Part shown: positions 1 through 8,236 of the stretch, in pieces
Layout: every line of letters starts with the position of its first letter
Position numbering within the stretch: the stretch's first letter is position 1
Assembly: GCF_003477705.1 (NCBI RefSeq)
Contig: NZ_QUDV01000001.1
Location: 806,001-870,000, forward strand
DNA length: 64,000 nt
Direction of reading: 5' to 3'
Source: Dorea sp. AF36-15AT
GTDB lineage: Bacteria; Bacillota; Clostridia; Lachnospirales; Lachnospiraceae
The notes under the pieces: model-generated
What the model was told of the DNA's origin: nothing
Databases searched by the model: none
The model's input: the letters and a program-made list of their open reading frames with translations, nothing else
Program-made: the position numbers and the translations under genes

Positions 1-474
1 CACCAGATGAGACGGTCTTGCATCTACATTGGCTCCGCAGTCAATCAGCAGGGATACACCCTTCGCGGTTGGGATCAACGGTGCAAGCGGCGGACGTTCA
101 ATACCTTTGATACGTCCTACCAGCGTCTGCCCTCCGACCAGTATCGCCCCGGAGCTTCCTGCTGATACAAATGCATCTGCTTCGCCCTTCTTTACCAGCT
201 TCATTCCGACTACGATGGATGAATCTTTCTTCTTGCGGATTGCATTCACCGGGGGTTCTGCCGTCTCGATAACTTCGGTTGCACCAACCACCTGAATTCG
301 TTCTTTATCATAAGAATACTTACCAAGCTCTTCCCGGACAATCTCTTCTATACCAACTAAGAGCACGGTAACATTCTGTTCTTTATTTACTGCATCCACA
401 GCACCTTTTACCATTTCTACAGGAGCATTGTCTCCTCCCATGGCATCCAGGGCTACTCTCGTCATTTCTGCCAC
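1..474 (-). CDS. plsX: Phosphate acyltransferase PlsX, 5' part (runs off the window)
   Basis: PlsX makes acyl-phosphate from acyl-ACP for phospholipid synthesis at the inner face of the membrane. The translated N-terminus contains VALDAMGGDNAP, the family signature, followed by the typical SAGSSGAILVGG and PLAPLIPT segments. About 158 codons are present; the rest lies beyond base 1. I chose the GTG at 474 because GGGAGG (483-488 on the complement) sits 8 nt upstream; the ATG at 465 would be 17 nt away. In related Firmicutes plsX directly follows rpmF, but here it follows xdhA with 52 bp between them, so it may now be read partly from the xanthine dehydrogenase operon. Confidence 0.93.
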   Translation of the reverse strand, partial: MAEMTRVALDAMGGDNAPVEMVKGAVDAVNKEQNVTVLLVGIEEIVREELGKYSYDKERIQVVGATEVIETAEPPVNAIRKKKDSSIVVGMKLVKKGEADAFVSAGSSGAILVGGQTLVGRIKGIERPPLAPLIPTAKGVSLLIDCGANVDARPSHLV

Positions 475-517
475 TTTTCTTACCTCCCTGTGCTAGGATT
501 AATTCTACTAAACATCA

Positions 518-541
518 GGTAAAAAATCAATCATTTTTACC
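518..541 (-). terminator. Weak hairpin overlapping the xdhA stop codon
   Basis: GGTAAAAA and TTTTTACC form an 8-bp stem around an 8-nt loop that contains the xdhA stop, with a T-run in the downstream arm on the minus strand. It is AT-rich, so termination is likely partial and plsX may be reached by read-through. Confidence 0.4.
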
Positions 542-2818
542 AAGTGCAATCTGTTCCGGAGTGATTGGCAGTTCTCTGTGCCATACTCCTGTTGCACGAT
601 AAATAGCATGCGCAATAGCAGGTGCCGGTGTGTTGATTACAATCTCACCGATGGACTTGGCGCCGAACGGTCCGGTCGGTTCATAGCTGTGTTCAAATTC
701 TACCTGCAGTTTTCCCATATCCAGTCTGGTCGGGAGCTTATACTGGGCGAAATTGCACTCCATTGGTCTGCCGATCCGGTTATAGGTCACATTTTCCATT
801 AAGGTATGACCGATTCCCTGTACCAGTCCACCTTCAGTCTGGATTCTTGCAAGCGCAGGATTGATTGGGATACCACAGTCCACAACCGCCTTGTAATCCA
901 GAATATCCACTCTGCCGGTCAGTTTGTCCAACTCGATCTCAACCATACCGACCATGTACGGCGGTGGTGATACCGGTGATGTATGCATGGCTGTAACTTC
1001 TGCACTTTCATCATTAAAGAGCTGCGATTTGGTTGCAATTTCTTCAACGCTGACTGACTGATCTGTTCCAAGCCGTTTTACCACATTTCCTTCAAACTGT
1101 ACTTCTTCTTTCGAACAATTCATCAATCCGGCAGCGATCAGTTCCATCTTATCGATTAATTTCTCACAGGCTTTTACAACAGCACCGCCTGTAATATATG
1201 TTGTCGAAGAGGCATAGGAACCAGAATCATATGGGGATGCATCCGTATCTGCTCCAAATACTGCAATCTCATCTACAGAACAGTCCAGACACTCTGCCGC
1301 CATCTGCGCCAGTATCGTATCACAGCCTGTTCCCATATCCGCCGCACCGATCATCAGATTATAAGTTCCGTCATCACTGAGTCGGATTGTAGCTGAACCC
1401 ACATCCAGGTTCGAGATACAGGAACCCTGCATTGCCATTGCCACACCAGCTGTACGGACTTTCCCATTCCCCATATCCCTTACCGGATACTTCTCTTCCC
1501 AGTTAAAAATCTGTCTACAGCGGTCCATACAGCGATCCAATGCACAGGCATTCGCCGTCTCTCCAAAATATGCAGGCATAAACATGCCTTCTTTTACCAT
1601 GTTCTGATCACGAAGTACGGTCGGATCCATATGCAATTTTTCTGCCAGTTCATTCACTGCAGATTCCAGCGCAAAAATTCCCTGCGTTGCCCCATAACCC
1701 CGGTATGCACCCGCCGCCTGAAGATTCGTATATACAACATCATAATCGAAACGGTACGCTTCCAGTGAGCCGGTATACATCGGGATTGATTTATGTCCGG
1801 ACAATCCAACCGTCGTCGGTCCATGTTCTCCATAGGCACCGGAATTAGACAATGTATAAATATCAATCGCACGAATCTTACCATTCTTATCTGCGCCCAG
1901 ACGAAGCTTGATCTCCATCTCGTGTCGCGGCGATCCTGCGATCTGTGATTCTTCTCTTGTATAGATGATCTCGGACGGACGCCCTGTCTTCCAGGTAACA
2001 AATGCAGGATAGACATCACATACCGACGTCTGCTTCGCTCCGAAGCCACCACCAATACGAGGTTTCTCAACCCGGACTTTGCTCTTGGAAATGCCAAGTG
2101 CGCGTGCGATAATTCGTCTGGTGTGGAACACGATCTGCGTAGATGAGATCATATGAAGTCTTCCATAGCGGTCGATTTCTGCATAACTTCGGAATGTCTC
2201 CATCATTGCCTGATTGAAGGCTTTCGTGTGATATACATGATCAATGACCACGTCACAATCAGCCATCACGGCATCCACATCACCCTTAGAATCTCTTTCT
2301 GTGGCAACCAGATTCCGTTTATGGTCTCCACCCCATGGGCCATACTGCACCCATTCTTCCTCCGGATGCACCAGAATCTCGCTGTCTTTTGCTGTATGAT
2401 AATCAAGTACCGCTTCCAGTATCTGATATTTTACCTTAATTAATTTCATTGCTTTCAATGCAGCTTTTTCTGTCTCCGCTGCAATGATCGCTACCGCGTC
2501 TCCGCTGAATCTGACATGACGGTCAAGAATCAGTCTGTCATACGGTGATGCCTCTGGATAGGTCTGTCCTGCATTCGTAAACCTCTGATCCGGCACATCC
2601 TCCCAGGTATAAATATCTACAACCCCAGGCACTTTTTTTGCAATGGCAGTATTAATCTCTTCCACAATTGCATTGGGATGCGGACTTCTTAAGATCTTGA
2701 CAACCAGCGGATGATTATTCACCAGATCATCTGTGTAGACTGGCTTACCAAGCAAAAGCTGCATGGAGTCCTTTTTACGGACAGACTTGTTAATCGACTT
2801 ATATTCTCTGTGTTCCAT
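527..2818 (-). CDS. xdhA: Xanthine dehydrogenase, molybdenum-binding subunit
   Basis: This is the large catalytic subunit of a xanthine oxidase-family hydroxylase, binding the molybdopterin cofactor and the purine. The 763 residues match the usual length for split-subunit enzymes. Visible motifs include GGGFGAK, AYRGYGATQ and, near the C-terminus, GAKSIGEIVINTPAPAIAHAI, where the Glu corresponds to the family's catalytic base. The reading frame has no in-frame UGA, so no selenocysteine is used. The company of yqeB and yqeC implies the labile-selenium type of molybdenum hydroxylase. The ATG follows AAGGAGG and lies 1 bp after the end of the Fe-S subunit gene. Substrate (xanthine versus another purine) is inferred from the adjacent permease. 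Confidence 0.92.
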   Translation of the reverse strand: MEHREYKSINKSVRKKDSMQLLLGKPVYTDDLVNNHPLVVKILRSPHPNAIVEEINTAIAKKVPGVVDIYTWEDVPDQRFTNAGQTYPEASPYDRLILDRHVRFSGDAVAIIAAETEKAALKAMKLIKVKYQILEAVLDYHTAKDSEILVHPEEEWVQYGPWGGDHKRNLVATERDSKGDVDAVMADCDVVIDHVYHTKAFNQAMMETFRSYAEIDRYGRLHMISSTQIVFHTRRIIARALGISKSKVRVEKPRIGGGFGAKQTSVCDVYPAFVTWKTGRPSEIIYTREESQIAGSPRHEMEIKLRLGADKNGKIRAIDIYTLSNSGAYGEHGPTTVGLSGHKSIPMYTGSLEAYRFDYDVVYTNLQAAGAYRGYGATQGIFALESAVNELAEKLHMDPTVLRDQNMVKEGMFMPAYFGETANACALDRCMDRCRQIFNWEEKYPVRDMGNGKVRTAGVAMAMQGSCISNLDVGSATIRLSDDGTYNLMIGAADMGTGCDTILAQMAAECLDCSVDEIAVFGADTDASPYDSGSYASSTTYITGGAVVKACEKLIDKMELIAAGLMNCSKEEVQFEGNVVKRLGTDQSVSVEEIATKSQLFNDESAEVTAMHTSPVSPPPYMVGMVEIELDKLTGRVDILDYKAVVDCGIPINPALARIQTEGGLVQGIGHTLMENVTYNRIGRPMECNFAQYKLPTRLDMGKLQVEFEHSYEPTGPFGAKSIGEIVINTPAPAIAHAIYRATGVWHRELPITPEQIALGKND

Positions 2819-2819
2819 C

Positions 2820-3284
2820 CTATTTTTCCTCCTTACGGCTGTTCAAGAAACTTCTGATTCCTCTGAGTTGTCCTTCATATCCGGAACAGCGGCACAGATT
2901 ACCTGCCAGAAATGCGCGGATCTCATCATCCGTCGGATCCGGATTCTCACGCAACAGCGCAATCGTATTCATCACGAATCCCGGATTACAGAATCCACAC
3001 TGATCTGCACCCTGATCTGCAATAAATCCTACAAATTCTTCTGCTTCTTCCTGCAGCCCCTCCAGTGTGTCCACACGATGTCCATCTGCTCTTGCTGCAA
3101 GTACGGAACAGGAAAGTACCGGAACTTCATCCATTAATACCGTACACAGGCCGCAGTTAGAGGATTCACATCCCCGCTTCACACTGTAGCAGCCATGCTC
3201 TCTCACAAAATCTAACAGTGCCATATCCGGTTCGATCTGATCCTGTATTTTCTTTCCATTCAATATAATCGTAATATCCATCAT
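2820..3284 (-). CDS. xdhC: Xanthine dehydrogenase, [2Fe-2S] iron-sulfur subunit
   Basis: Electron-transfer subunit of the xanthine dehydrogenase. It has 154 residues with two [2Fe-2S] sites: an N-terminal plant-ferredoxin-type set (CESSNCGLC, then a later Cys in VLSCSVL) and a C-terminal helical set (CGFC and CRCSGYEG). The ATG at 3284 overlaps the stop of the FAD subunit gene as ATGA, which points to translational coupling and equimolar production. It passes electrons between the Mo centre of XdhA and the FAD of XdhB. Confidence 0.93.
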   Translation of the reverse strand: MMDITIILNGKKIQDQIEPDMALLDFVREHGCYSVKRGCESSNCGLCTVLMDEVPVLSCSVLAARADGHRVDTLEGLQEEAEEFVGFIADQGADQCGFCNPGFVMNTIALLRENPDPTDDEIRAFLAGNLCRCSGYEGQLRGIRSFLNSRKEEK

Positions 3285-4075
3285 GCTCTCACACCCCCAA
3301 GTTCCATAACACCACGTCCGGTCAGTATTTTCACGAGGTGCGTCCGGTATTCGGCACTCCCTCTCATGTTACTTCCTGTCGTCACCTGTTCTGCTACGTA
3401 TTCCGCAAATGCTTCTGCTTTTTTTTCTGTCACTTCGCCATCCAGCAGATGTCTGTCATCATGAATACATACTGCCTTACCAGGTCTTGCTCCGATTACT
3501 GCCTTACAAACTCCGTCCATACATGATACTCCGCAGGTAAGAATCGGGAAATCTGTCTTCTGCACACGCATTGCCTGATAACTGAATACTCCGGGTTTCT
3601 TTTTTACGATGACCCGCACCAGCAGATCTCTGTCATACTGCATCCTGGCAAATTGCTCCAGCGGAATCACACCGCCCTTATATAATTCTACATAGGTATC
3701 CAATGCCATAAATGCAGTCAGTACATCGGAGAACCCGAATCGTCCCCAGATACTTCCTCCTACAGTAGCAAGATTACGAAATTGTACACCGATAATATCT
3801 TTGACCGCTTTTGCAACAATGCCATCACAATAATTTTCAAAACTCTCATGCATCTGAAGCTGCCGCAGTGTTACCATTGCGCCGATAGAGAATTCCTCTT
3901 CATTTTCTTCTATCTTGTCAAGTCCCAGATCACACAGATCAATAGCAACCGGAACATTGCCAGACTCCATTCTCGTCCAGAGCATACCTGCCAGGATTCT
4001 ATTCTTCTTTTTCTGATTTAATGTATATGCTTCTTCAAGGCTTTGTGCCCGTACGTATTTCTGAATATTTATCAC
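3281..4075 (-). CDS. xdhB: Xanthine dehydrogenase, FAD-binding subunit
   Basis: FAD-containing subunit of the CoxM/KutM family, 264 residues. The AGMLWTRM segment near residue 30 and ATVGGSIWGRFGFSDV near residue 107 are the flavin-binding loops typical of the family. Start is GTG at 4075, with AGGAGG 8 nt upstream. The family is typically 260-290 residues, so the gene looks complete. It lies 139 bp downstream of the xanthine permease and overlaps xdhC by 4 bp. Confidence 0.9.
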   Translation of the reverse strand: MINIQKYVRAQSLEEAYTLNQKKKNRILAGMLWTRMESGNVPVAIDLCDLGLDKIEENEEEFSIGAMVTLRQLQMHESFENYCDGIVAKAVKDIIGVQFRNLATVGGSIWGRFGFSDVLTAFMALDTYVELYKGGVIPLEQFARMQYDRDLLVRVIVKKKPGVFSYQAMRVQKTDFPILTCGVSCMDGVCKAVIGARPGKAVCIHDDRHLLDGEVTEKKAEAFAEYVAEQVTTGSNMRGSAEYRTHLVKILTGRGVMELGGVRA

Positions 4076-4214
4076 GGTGATTCCTCCTTATTTTTATCCA
4101 AGCATAATAACTTAATTTATTATAGCAACTGAACCTCATATTGACCAGAAAAAAAATCCCAGACAGTCAAAATTCCTGTCTGGGACACTTCTACTTCCTA
4201 TCTGTTTCCAATAT

Positions 4215-5606
4215 TTATTTATCCTTCGGCAGCAGGATATTCAATACAATTGCCACAACCGCCGCTGGAACGATACCAGATCCGCCAAAGATCAACGAAA
4301 TCATCTGTGGCGCATTTGCAAGAATCGCTGAGTTACTTCCAATACCGTATCCTACGCCAAGCGCAACGGATACAATACTTAAGTTTCTTCCAGTCAATGG
4401 TTCTTTCGTAATCAGCTGAATACCACTGATGACAATAGATGAGAACATCATAACTGCTGCGCCGCCAAGTACAGCCTGTGGCATAATAGACACAATTGCA
4501 CCAAGCTTCGGAATCAGTCCGCACAGAATCAGGAATACTGCTCCTGTAGATAATGCAAAGCGGTTCACAACCTTGGTCATAGATACCAGTCCTACATTCT
4601 GGCTGAACGAAGTATTCGGAAGTACACCGAACAATGCAGCAATTGTGGAGCCAAGTCCATCACACATGACACCTCCGGACAGCTCTTCTTCTGTTGCCTC
4701 ACGGTCCATACCACCCATAATTACACCGGAAATATCTCCGACAGTCTCTACTGCTGTTACAATAAACATGATCATAACCGGAGCAATAGCACGCATGTCA
4801 AATACTGGCTTCACCGGCATCAGCTTTGGAATCTCAAACCAGTTAGCAGATGCTACTTTATCCCAGTTCAGTACCCATGCCTTAGTAAATTCCACGCCGT
4901 CTGCTGTCACACCTGTCGTCGGAAGAACAAATCCCATGATAAATGCTGCTATATATCCCACGATGATACCGATCAGGATGGAAGAAGAACTGAGCAACCC
5001 TTTTCCCGTATGTTTAAAGATCAGAATAACTACCAGTACCAGAATTGCCAGGAATAAGTTCTCCGCAGATCCAAAGTCATTCGCAGTACTGCCGCCACCA
5101 AAAGAATTCACACCTACCCCGATCAGACTCAGTCCGATAGAAAGTACAACTGTACCTGTTACGACAGATGGAAAAAATCTTCTTAATGGTTTCAGGAAAA
5201 ATCCAAGAACGGTCTCAAACAGACCACCCAAAATTGACGCACCCATGATCGCGCCATAAGCAATCACGCCGCCTCCCATGCTGGAAGCTACTGCATTAAA
5301 CACCCCGATGAATCCGGAAGATGTACCCATGATGATCGGTACTTTTCCACCGATCGGTCCTATACTAAACAACTGAATCAGAGTAACGATACCTGCGATC
5401 AGCATCGCATTCTGAAGCAATGATACCTGTAAGTCTGCAAACTCACCACCGGATAAGCCACAGGCGCCTGTAATGATCAGGAGCGGAGTCAGGTTGCCGA
5501 CAAACATTGCCAGTACATGCTGCATTCCCAGAGGTATTGCTTCTTTCAGGGACATCTTGCCCTCAAACTGAAATGCCTCCGGAGCTAATTCGAATTTTTT
5601 ACTCAT
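4215..5606 (-). CDS. Xanthine/uracil permease (NCS2 family)
   Basis: A 463-residue membrane protein with about 12-14 hydrophobic segments of the nucleobase:cation symporter-2 family (PbuX/UacT/XanQ group). The conserved substrate-site segment NTSFSQNVGLVSMTKV is present, as is the upstream GTSSGFIGV. It most likely imports xanthine or urate in symport with H+ or Na+, supplying the dehydrogenase encoded downstream. It has its own well-formed promoter (5643-5671). The exact purine cannot be told from sequence alone. Confidence 0.9.
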   Translation of the reverse strand: MSKKFELAPEAFQFEGKMSLKEAIPLGMQHVLAMFVGNLTPLLIITGACGLSGGEFADLQVSLLQNAMLIAGIVTLIQLFSIGPIGGKVPIIMGTSSGFIGVFNAVASSMGGGVIAYGAIMGASILGGLFETVLGFFLKPLRRFFPSVVTGTVVLSIGLSLIGVGVNSFGGGSTANDFGSAENLFLAILVLVVILIFKHTGKGLLSSSSILIGIIVGYIAAFIMGFVLPTTGVTADGVEFTKAWVLNWDKVASANWFEIPKLMPVKPVFDMRAIAPVMIMFIVTAVETVGDISGVIMGGMDREATEEELSGGVMCDGLGSTIAALFGVLPNTSFSQNVGLVSMTKVVNRFALSTGAVFLILCGLIPKLGAIVSIMPQAVLGGAAVMMFSSIVISGIQLITKEPLTGRNLSIVSVALGVGYGIGSNSAILANAPQMISLIFGGSGIVPAAVVAIVLNILLPKDK

Positions 5607-5642
5607 ATTACTCTTTCTCCTTCGTGTGATAAATCTTGGGTT

Positions 5643-5671
5643 ATTATATCAAATTATAAAATTTTAGTAAA
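5643..5671 (-). promoter_or_regulatory. Promoter of the permease-xdhBCA operon
   Basis: On the minus strand TTTACT (5666-5671) and TATAAT (5643-5648) are separated by 17 bp, a near-consensus sigma-A promoter 37 bp upstream of the permease start. Confidence 0.7.
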
Positions 5672-5679
5672 TTTAGTAA

Positions 5680-5724
5680 AAGTTCTAAGTATTAATAAGA
5701 TATACTTATTAATACTTAGAACTT
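5680..5724. repeat. Perfect 20-bp inverted repeat with 5-nt loop
   Basis: Arms 5680-5699 and 5705-5724 are exact reverse complements separated by ATATA. The right arm contains the stop codon of mocA, and the left arm ends 8 bp upstream of the -35 box of the permease promoter. The stem is almost entirely A/T. It could act as a weak terminator or processing site after mocA, or as an operator for the downstream promoter. Confidence 0.75.
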
Positions 5725-6300
5725 CAAATCCTCTCTACAATCAATATCCTCTAACTCTCGCTCATTACCTGCTTCCACATAGACACATTTATGTCTTCGC
5801 AGAACTTTCCTTCCGCCCTCGTCTCCTCGCAGTTCCATCAACTCTGGAAGCAGTGTTGCCGAAAACATCACCGGATTGCCCATACGGTTTTCACACTTTA
5901 CTGACGCGCACTCTCCCGTATCACATCCTGCATTTATCAGCTTTTTTACTGTATCCGCAGTAAGCCCTGGCTGATCTGCCACTACAAACATCACAAAATC
6001 CTCAGGTTCCACATATTCCAATGCCAGAATACCTGCTTTGATGGTATAGGAGGCTCCATTTTTACTGTCCGGATTATATACAACATGAATATTTTCTTTC
6101 CACAATCTGTCATAAATTGCCCATTCCTGCACAACTACAGTAAGTGTTGTATCCGGATAGTTTTTCTGTACTTCTATTAATGTCTCCAGTCCATAACGAT
6201 ACAACGCCTTTCCATTAATAGTATATAAAAGCTTATTCCCCTGAAAACGTCTGCTGTTGCCTGCAGCCATATAGATCATGTGTACTTTCCTATGCTTCAT
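5716..6300 (-). CDS. mocA: Molybdenum cofactor nucleotidyltransferase (MocA-like)
   Basis: Member of the MobA/MocA NTP-transferase family, which attaches a nucleotide (CMP for MocA) to molybdopterin for xanthine oxidase-type enzymes. The N-terminus MIYMAAGNSRRFQGNKL is the nucleotide-binding G-rich loop with the conserved Arg/Lys; FVVADQPGLT gives the metal-binding Asp. A TTG at 6315 is possible, but ATG 6300 has GGGAGG at the right distance and is preferred, giving 194 residues. It overlaps yqeB by 11 bp. Its place between the selenium accessory gene and the permease ties it to cofactor supply for XdhA. Confidence 0.88.
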   Translation of the reverse strand: MKHRKVHMIYMAAGNSRRFQGNKLLYTINGKALYRYGLETLIEVQKNYPDTTLTVVVQEWAIYDRLWKENIHVVYNPDSKNGASYTIKAGILALEYVEPEDFVMFVVADQPGLTADTVKKLINAGCDTGECASVKCENRMGNPVMFSATLLPELMELRGDEGGRKVLRRHKCVYVEAGNERELEDIDCREDLKF

Positions 6301-7156
6301 CGGGATTCCTCCCAAAAAACAGGGAACTGTTTTCTTCCATAAGCTTACCGCAGATCACTTCCAGTACACTTCCGGCAATACATCTGGCCTTATCAGAGAT
6401 CGTAAAGCAATTCTCCAGTTCTTCTTTACGTGGATCGATGTCTGCGATCTTAAATCCCTTTGATACATGATAACCGGTGCGGATCAATCCACGCAGGATA
6501 CCATTCAGGGTAGCCTTAACCGGAACTCCTTCCCCTGTCATTGACAAATCTTCATAAATTTCAGCTATAATCTGCCCCTTTTCAACCGGGTCACCAATCT
6601 TACTGATATTCTTCATATATCCTGCACCAGATGCATGAATCACCCGTTCTTTATCATAGCCGCCGACCTTTCCCGGAATCCCGGTATTAGCAATCGCTGC
6701 CCCTTTCGTAATCACACGTCCGAGATTGTGTCCGCGCATAGATTCAATGACTACATCTACATCTGAACCTGCAGTAAATCCAGGTCCCACTCCAATCGTG
6801 AGCGGAGCCATATCTTTATATGTTCCCAGATTCTTCTTAGCAATAATCGCATCTACAACTGCAACCGGCTTCAATTCTTCAATCCATTCTCCCTTCGGAT
6901 CTATAAGAACCGGAACTTCTCTTTTCTGCCACGCAGTGAGAATATCCTCCATATTCTTCACACGAACAGCCTTCATGCCATCCACATACGTCTCACCATC
7001 ATAGACTGCTTCGCTGAAACACACTTGTCTACGAATGGAACTTGGCTGCTCCGATTCCAGACACACTACCTGAAGTCCTGCCTTCGCCAGACGATGAATG
7101 ATCCCTGTTGCAAGATCTCCTCCGCCTCTGCACACGACAATTCTATTATAATCCAT
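6290..7156 (-). CDS. yqeB: Selenium-dependent molybdenum hydroxylase accessory protein YqeB (EF2563 type)
   Basis: YqeB/EF2563 proteins are accessory factors genetically tied to selenium-dependent molybdenum hydroxylases. The protein starts RIVVCRGGGDLATGIIHRLAKAG, a dinucleotide-binding-like loop, and has GRVITKGAAIANTGIPGKVGG in the middle. An in-frame ATG at 7201 would overlap yqeC by 56 bp; the ATG at 7156 has AGGGG about 7 nt upstream and leaves an 11-bp overlap, so I prefer it (288 residues). Its presence is the main reason to call the neighbouring dehydrogenase selenium-dependent. Confidence 0.88.
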   Translation of the reverse strand: MDYNRIVVCRGGGDLATGIIHRLAKAGLQVVCLESEQPSSIRRQVCFSEAVYDGETYVDGMKAVRVKNMEDILTAWQKREVPVLIDPKGEWIEELKPVAVVDAIIAKKNLGTYKDMAPLTIGVGPGFTAGSDVDVVIESMRGHNLGRVITKGAAIANTGIPGKVGGYDKERVIHASGAGYMKNISKIGDPVEKGQIIAEIYEDLSMTGEGVPVKATLNGILRGLIRTGYHVSKGFKIADIDPRKEELENCFTISDKARCIAGSVLEVICGKLMEENSSLFFGRNPDEA

Positions 7157-7784
7157 ACTTTTCCCCTGCTTCTTCATATCCGATATAATGTAATTCTCCA
7201 TTTACTTTCTCTGTAAATAATATCTGCATTTCTATAGAATTCTCTTCTGTCAGAAGTTTCTTCATATATCCATCTCGGATTATCACATTCAACATTTCAA
7301 ATGTCAAGCCATCCTCTTCCCGCCATCCGAATCTTTTTATCAGTTCTTCATAACGAAATACTGTCTTTTTTATTGGCTCTCCTAGGGTCCACAGTCCCAT
7401 TACAAGGATAATCTTTGTAGAGTATGGATATATTACCGGCTCATGAGCTCCGGGATATTTTACCGGCAGATGTTTCGAACCATCTGCTTCTATCAGTGTA
7501 ACATCTGCATGATCCATCGCACGTCTCAGCACATCTTCCGAGAGAGTGGTAATCTTATCTGAGTTCTCCCCGTCCAGCTTCCCAGCCATACAGCTTCCCT
7601 GTTGTTCCATTTTTGCGATAATCTGCTCTGCATTACAGGATATATCCGTCTCCGGCTCCCGGAACATGTGGGTTGTTGTACAGATCAGTACTTTATTATT
7701 CTGTTTTCTGTATTCATCAGCCAATCGGTGAATCAGCGTTGTCTTACCTCCGGCACCAATGATAGATATTATTTCCTTATGCAT
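7146..7784 (-). CDS. yqeC: Putative selenium-dependent hydroxylase accessory protein YqeC
   Basis: A 212-residue P-loop protein of the YqeC family. The Walker A motif IIGAGGKTTLIHRLA is at residues 7-21, and TLIEADGSKHLPVK near residue 95 is the conserved family block. It is the first gene of the xanthine dehydrogenase cluster. Its biochemical role is not established; comparative genomics ties the family to selenium-containing molybdenum hydroxylases. The ribosome site (AGGAATAAG) is only moderate. Confidence 0.88.
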   Translation of the reverse strand: MHKEIISIIGAGGKTTLIHRLADEYRKQNNKVLICTTTHMFREPETDISCNAEQIIAKMEQQGSCMAGKLDGENSDKITTLSEDVLRRAMDHADVTLIEADGSKHLPVKYPGAHEPVIYPYSTKIILVMGLWTLGEPIKKTVFRYEELIKRFGWREEDGLTFEMLNVIIRDGYMKKLLTEENSIEMQILFTEKVNGELHYIGYEEAGEKYGL

Positions 7785-7800
7785 AATCTTATTCCTATAT

Positions 7801-8000
7801 ACTATGATGCCAGGGTCAAAAGGTCTAAATCCACATGAGCTCGCTCATAAGTGGATGAAAGACCTTGGGACCCGCCCCAATATGAGCCTAAAAGTGGGAT
7901 GTTAATCCCACGATATGCGAATAATTGGGAGGATTGTGGGAGTGCATAGCACGGAACAATCCGCAGGCATCATAGTTGGGGCTTTTGACCCCAACATCAT
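7801..8000. repeat. Hairpin-rich, terminal-inverted-repeat element (MITE-like or structured RNA)
   Basis: No gene is seen in 7785-8053; most of it is this element. ACTATGATGCC (7801-7811) is exactly complementary to GGCATCATAGT (7967-7977). Inside are a branched hairpin at 7813-7873 (GGGTC..AGGTCT pairing AGACCT..GACCC, with CCAC/GTGG and TGAGC/GCTCA nested), a hairpin at 7894-7911 (GTGGGAT/ATCCCAC), one at 7931-7962 (GGATTGT/ACAATCC with GTGC/GCAC nested), and one at 7975-7995 (GTTGGGG/CCCCAAC). The outer ends (ATGATGnnAGGGTCAAAAG and its inverted counterpart ATGATGnnGGGGTCAAAAG) resemble terminal inverted repeats. I believe similar intergenic repeats occur in other Lachnospiraceae, but cannot verify this here. 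Confidence 0.65.
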
Positions 8001-8053
8001 ATTATATAAAAAGGAGTCAAGCATAATGCTCAACTCCTTAACTTGTCTGCAAA

Positions 8054-8233
8054 TTAATCCATTGCAATGATTTCTTTTTTGTTGTAAGAGCCACAGTTCT
8101 TGCAAACTCTGTGAGGCATCATTAACTCGCCGCACTTGCTGCACTTAACAAGATTCGGTGCGCTCATTTTCCAGTTTGCTCTTCTCTTATCTCTTCTTGC
8201 CTTTGAAGATTTATTCTTTGGACAAATTGACAT
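8054..8233 (-). CDS. rpmF: 50S ribosomal protein L32, zinc-binding form
   Basis: A 59-residue protein beginning MSICPKNKSSKARRDKRRA, the L32 signature. It keeps four cysteines (CSKC and CKNC), so it is the zinc-ribbon C+ form rather than the zinc-free paralogue used under zinc limitation. An excellent AAGGAGGTG site precedes the ATG. It lies 3 bp after yceD, the standard arrangement. The gene normally downstream, plsX, is 7.5 kb away. Confidence 0.97.
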   Translation of the reverse strand: MSICPKNKSSKARRDKRRANWKMSAPNLVKCSKCGELMMPHRVCKNCGSYNKKEIIAMD

Positions 8234-8236
8234 AGG

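Noticed and set aside
527..2818. Selenocysteine codon in the xanthine dehydrogenase
   Set aside because: The 763-codon frame has no internal UGA; selenium, if used, is in the cofactor.
4429..5259. 276-codon open frame on the + strand
   Set aside because: Antisense shadow of the permease gene; composition reflects the complementary hydrophobic codons.
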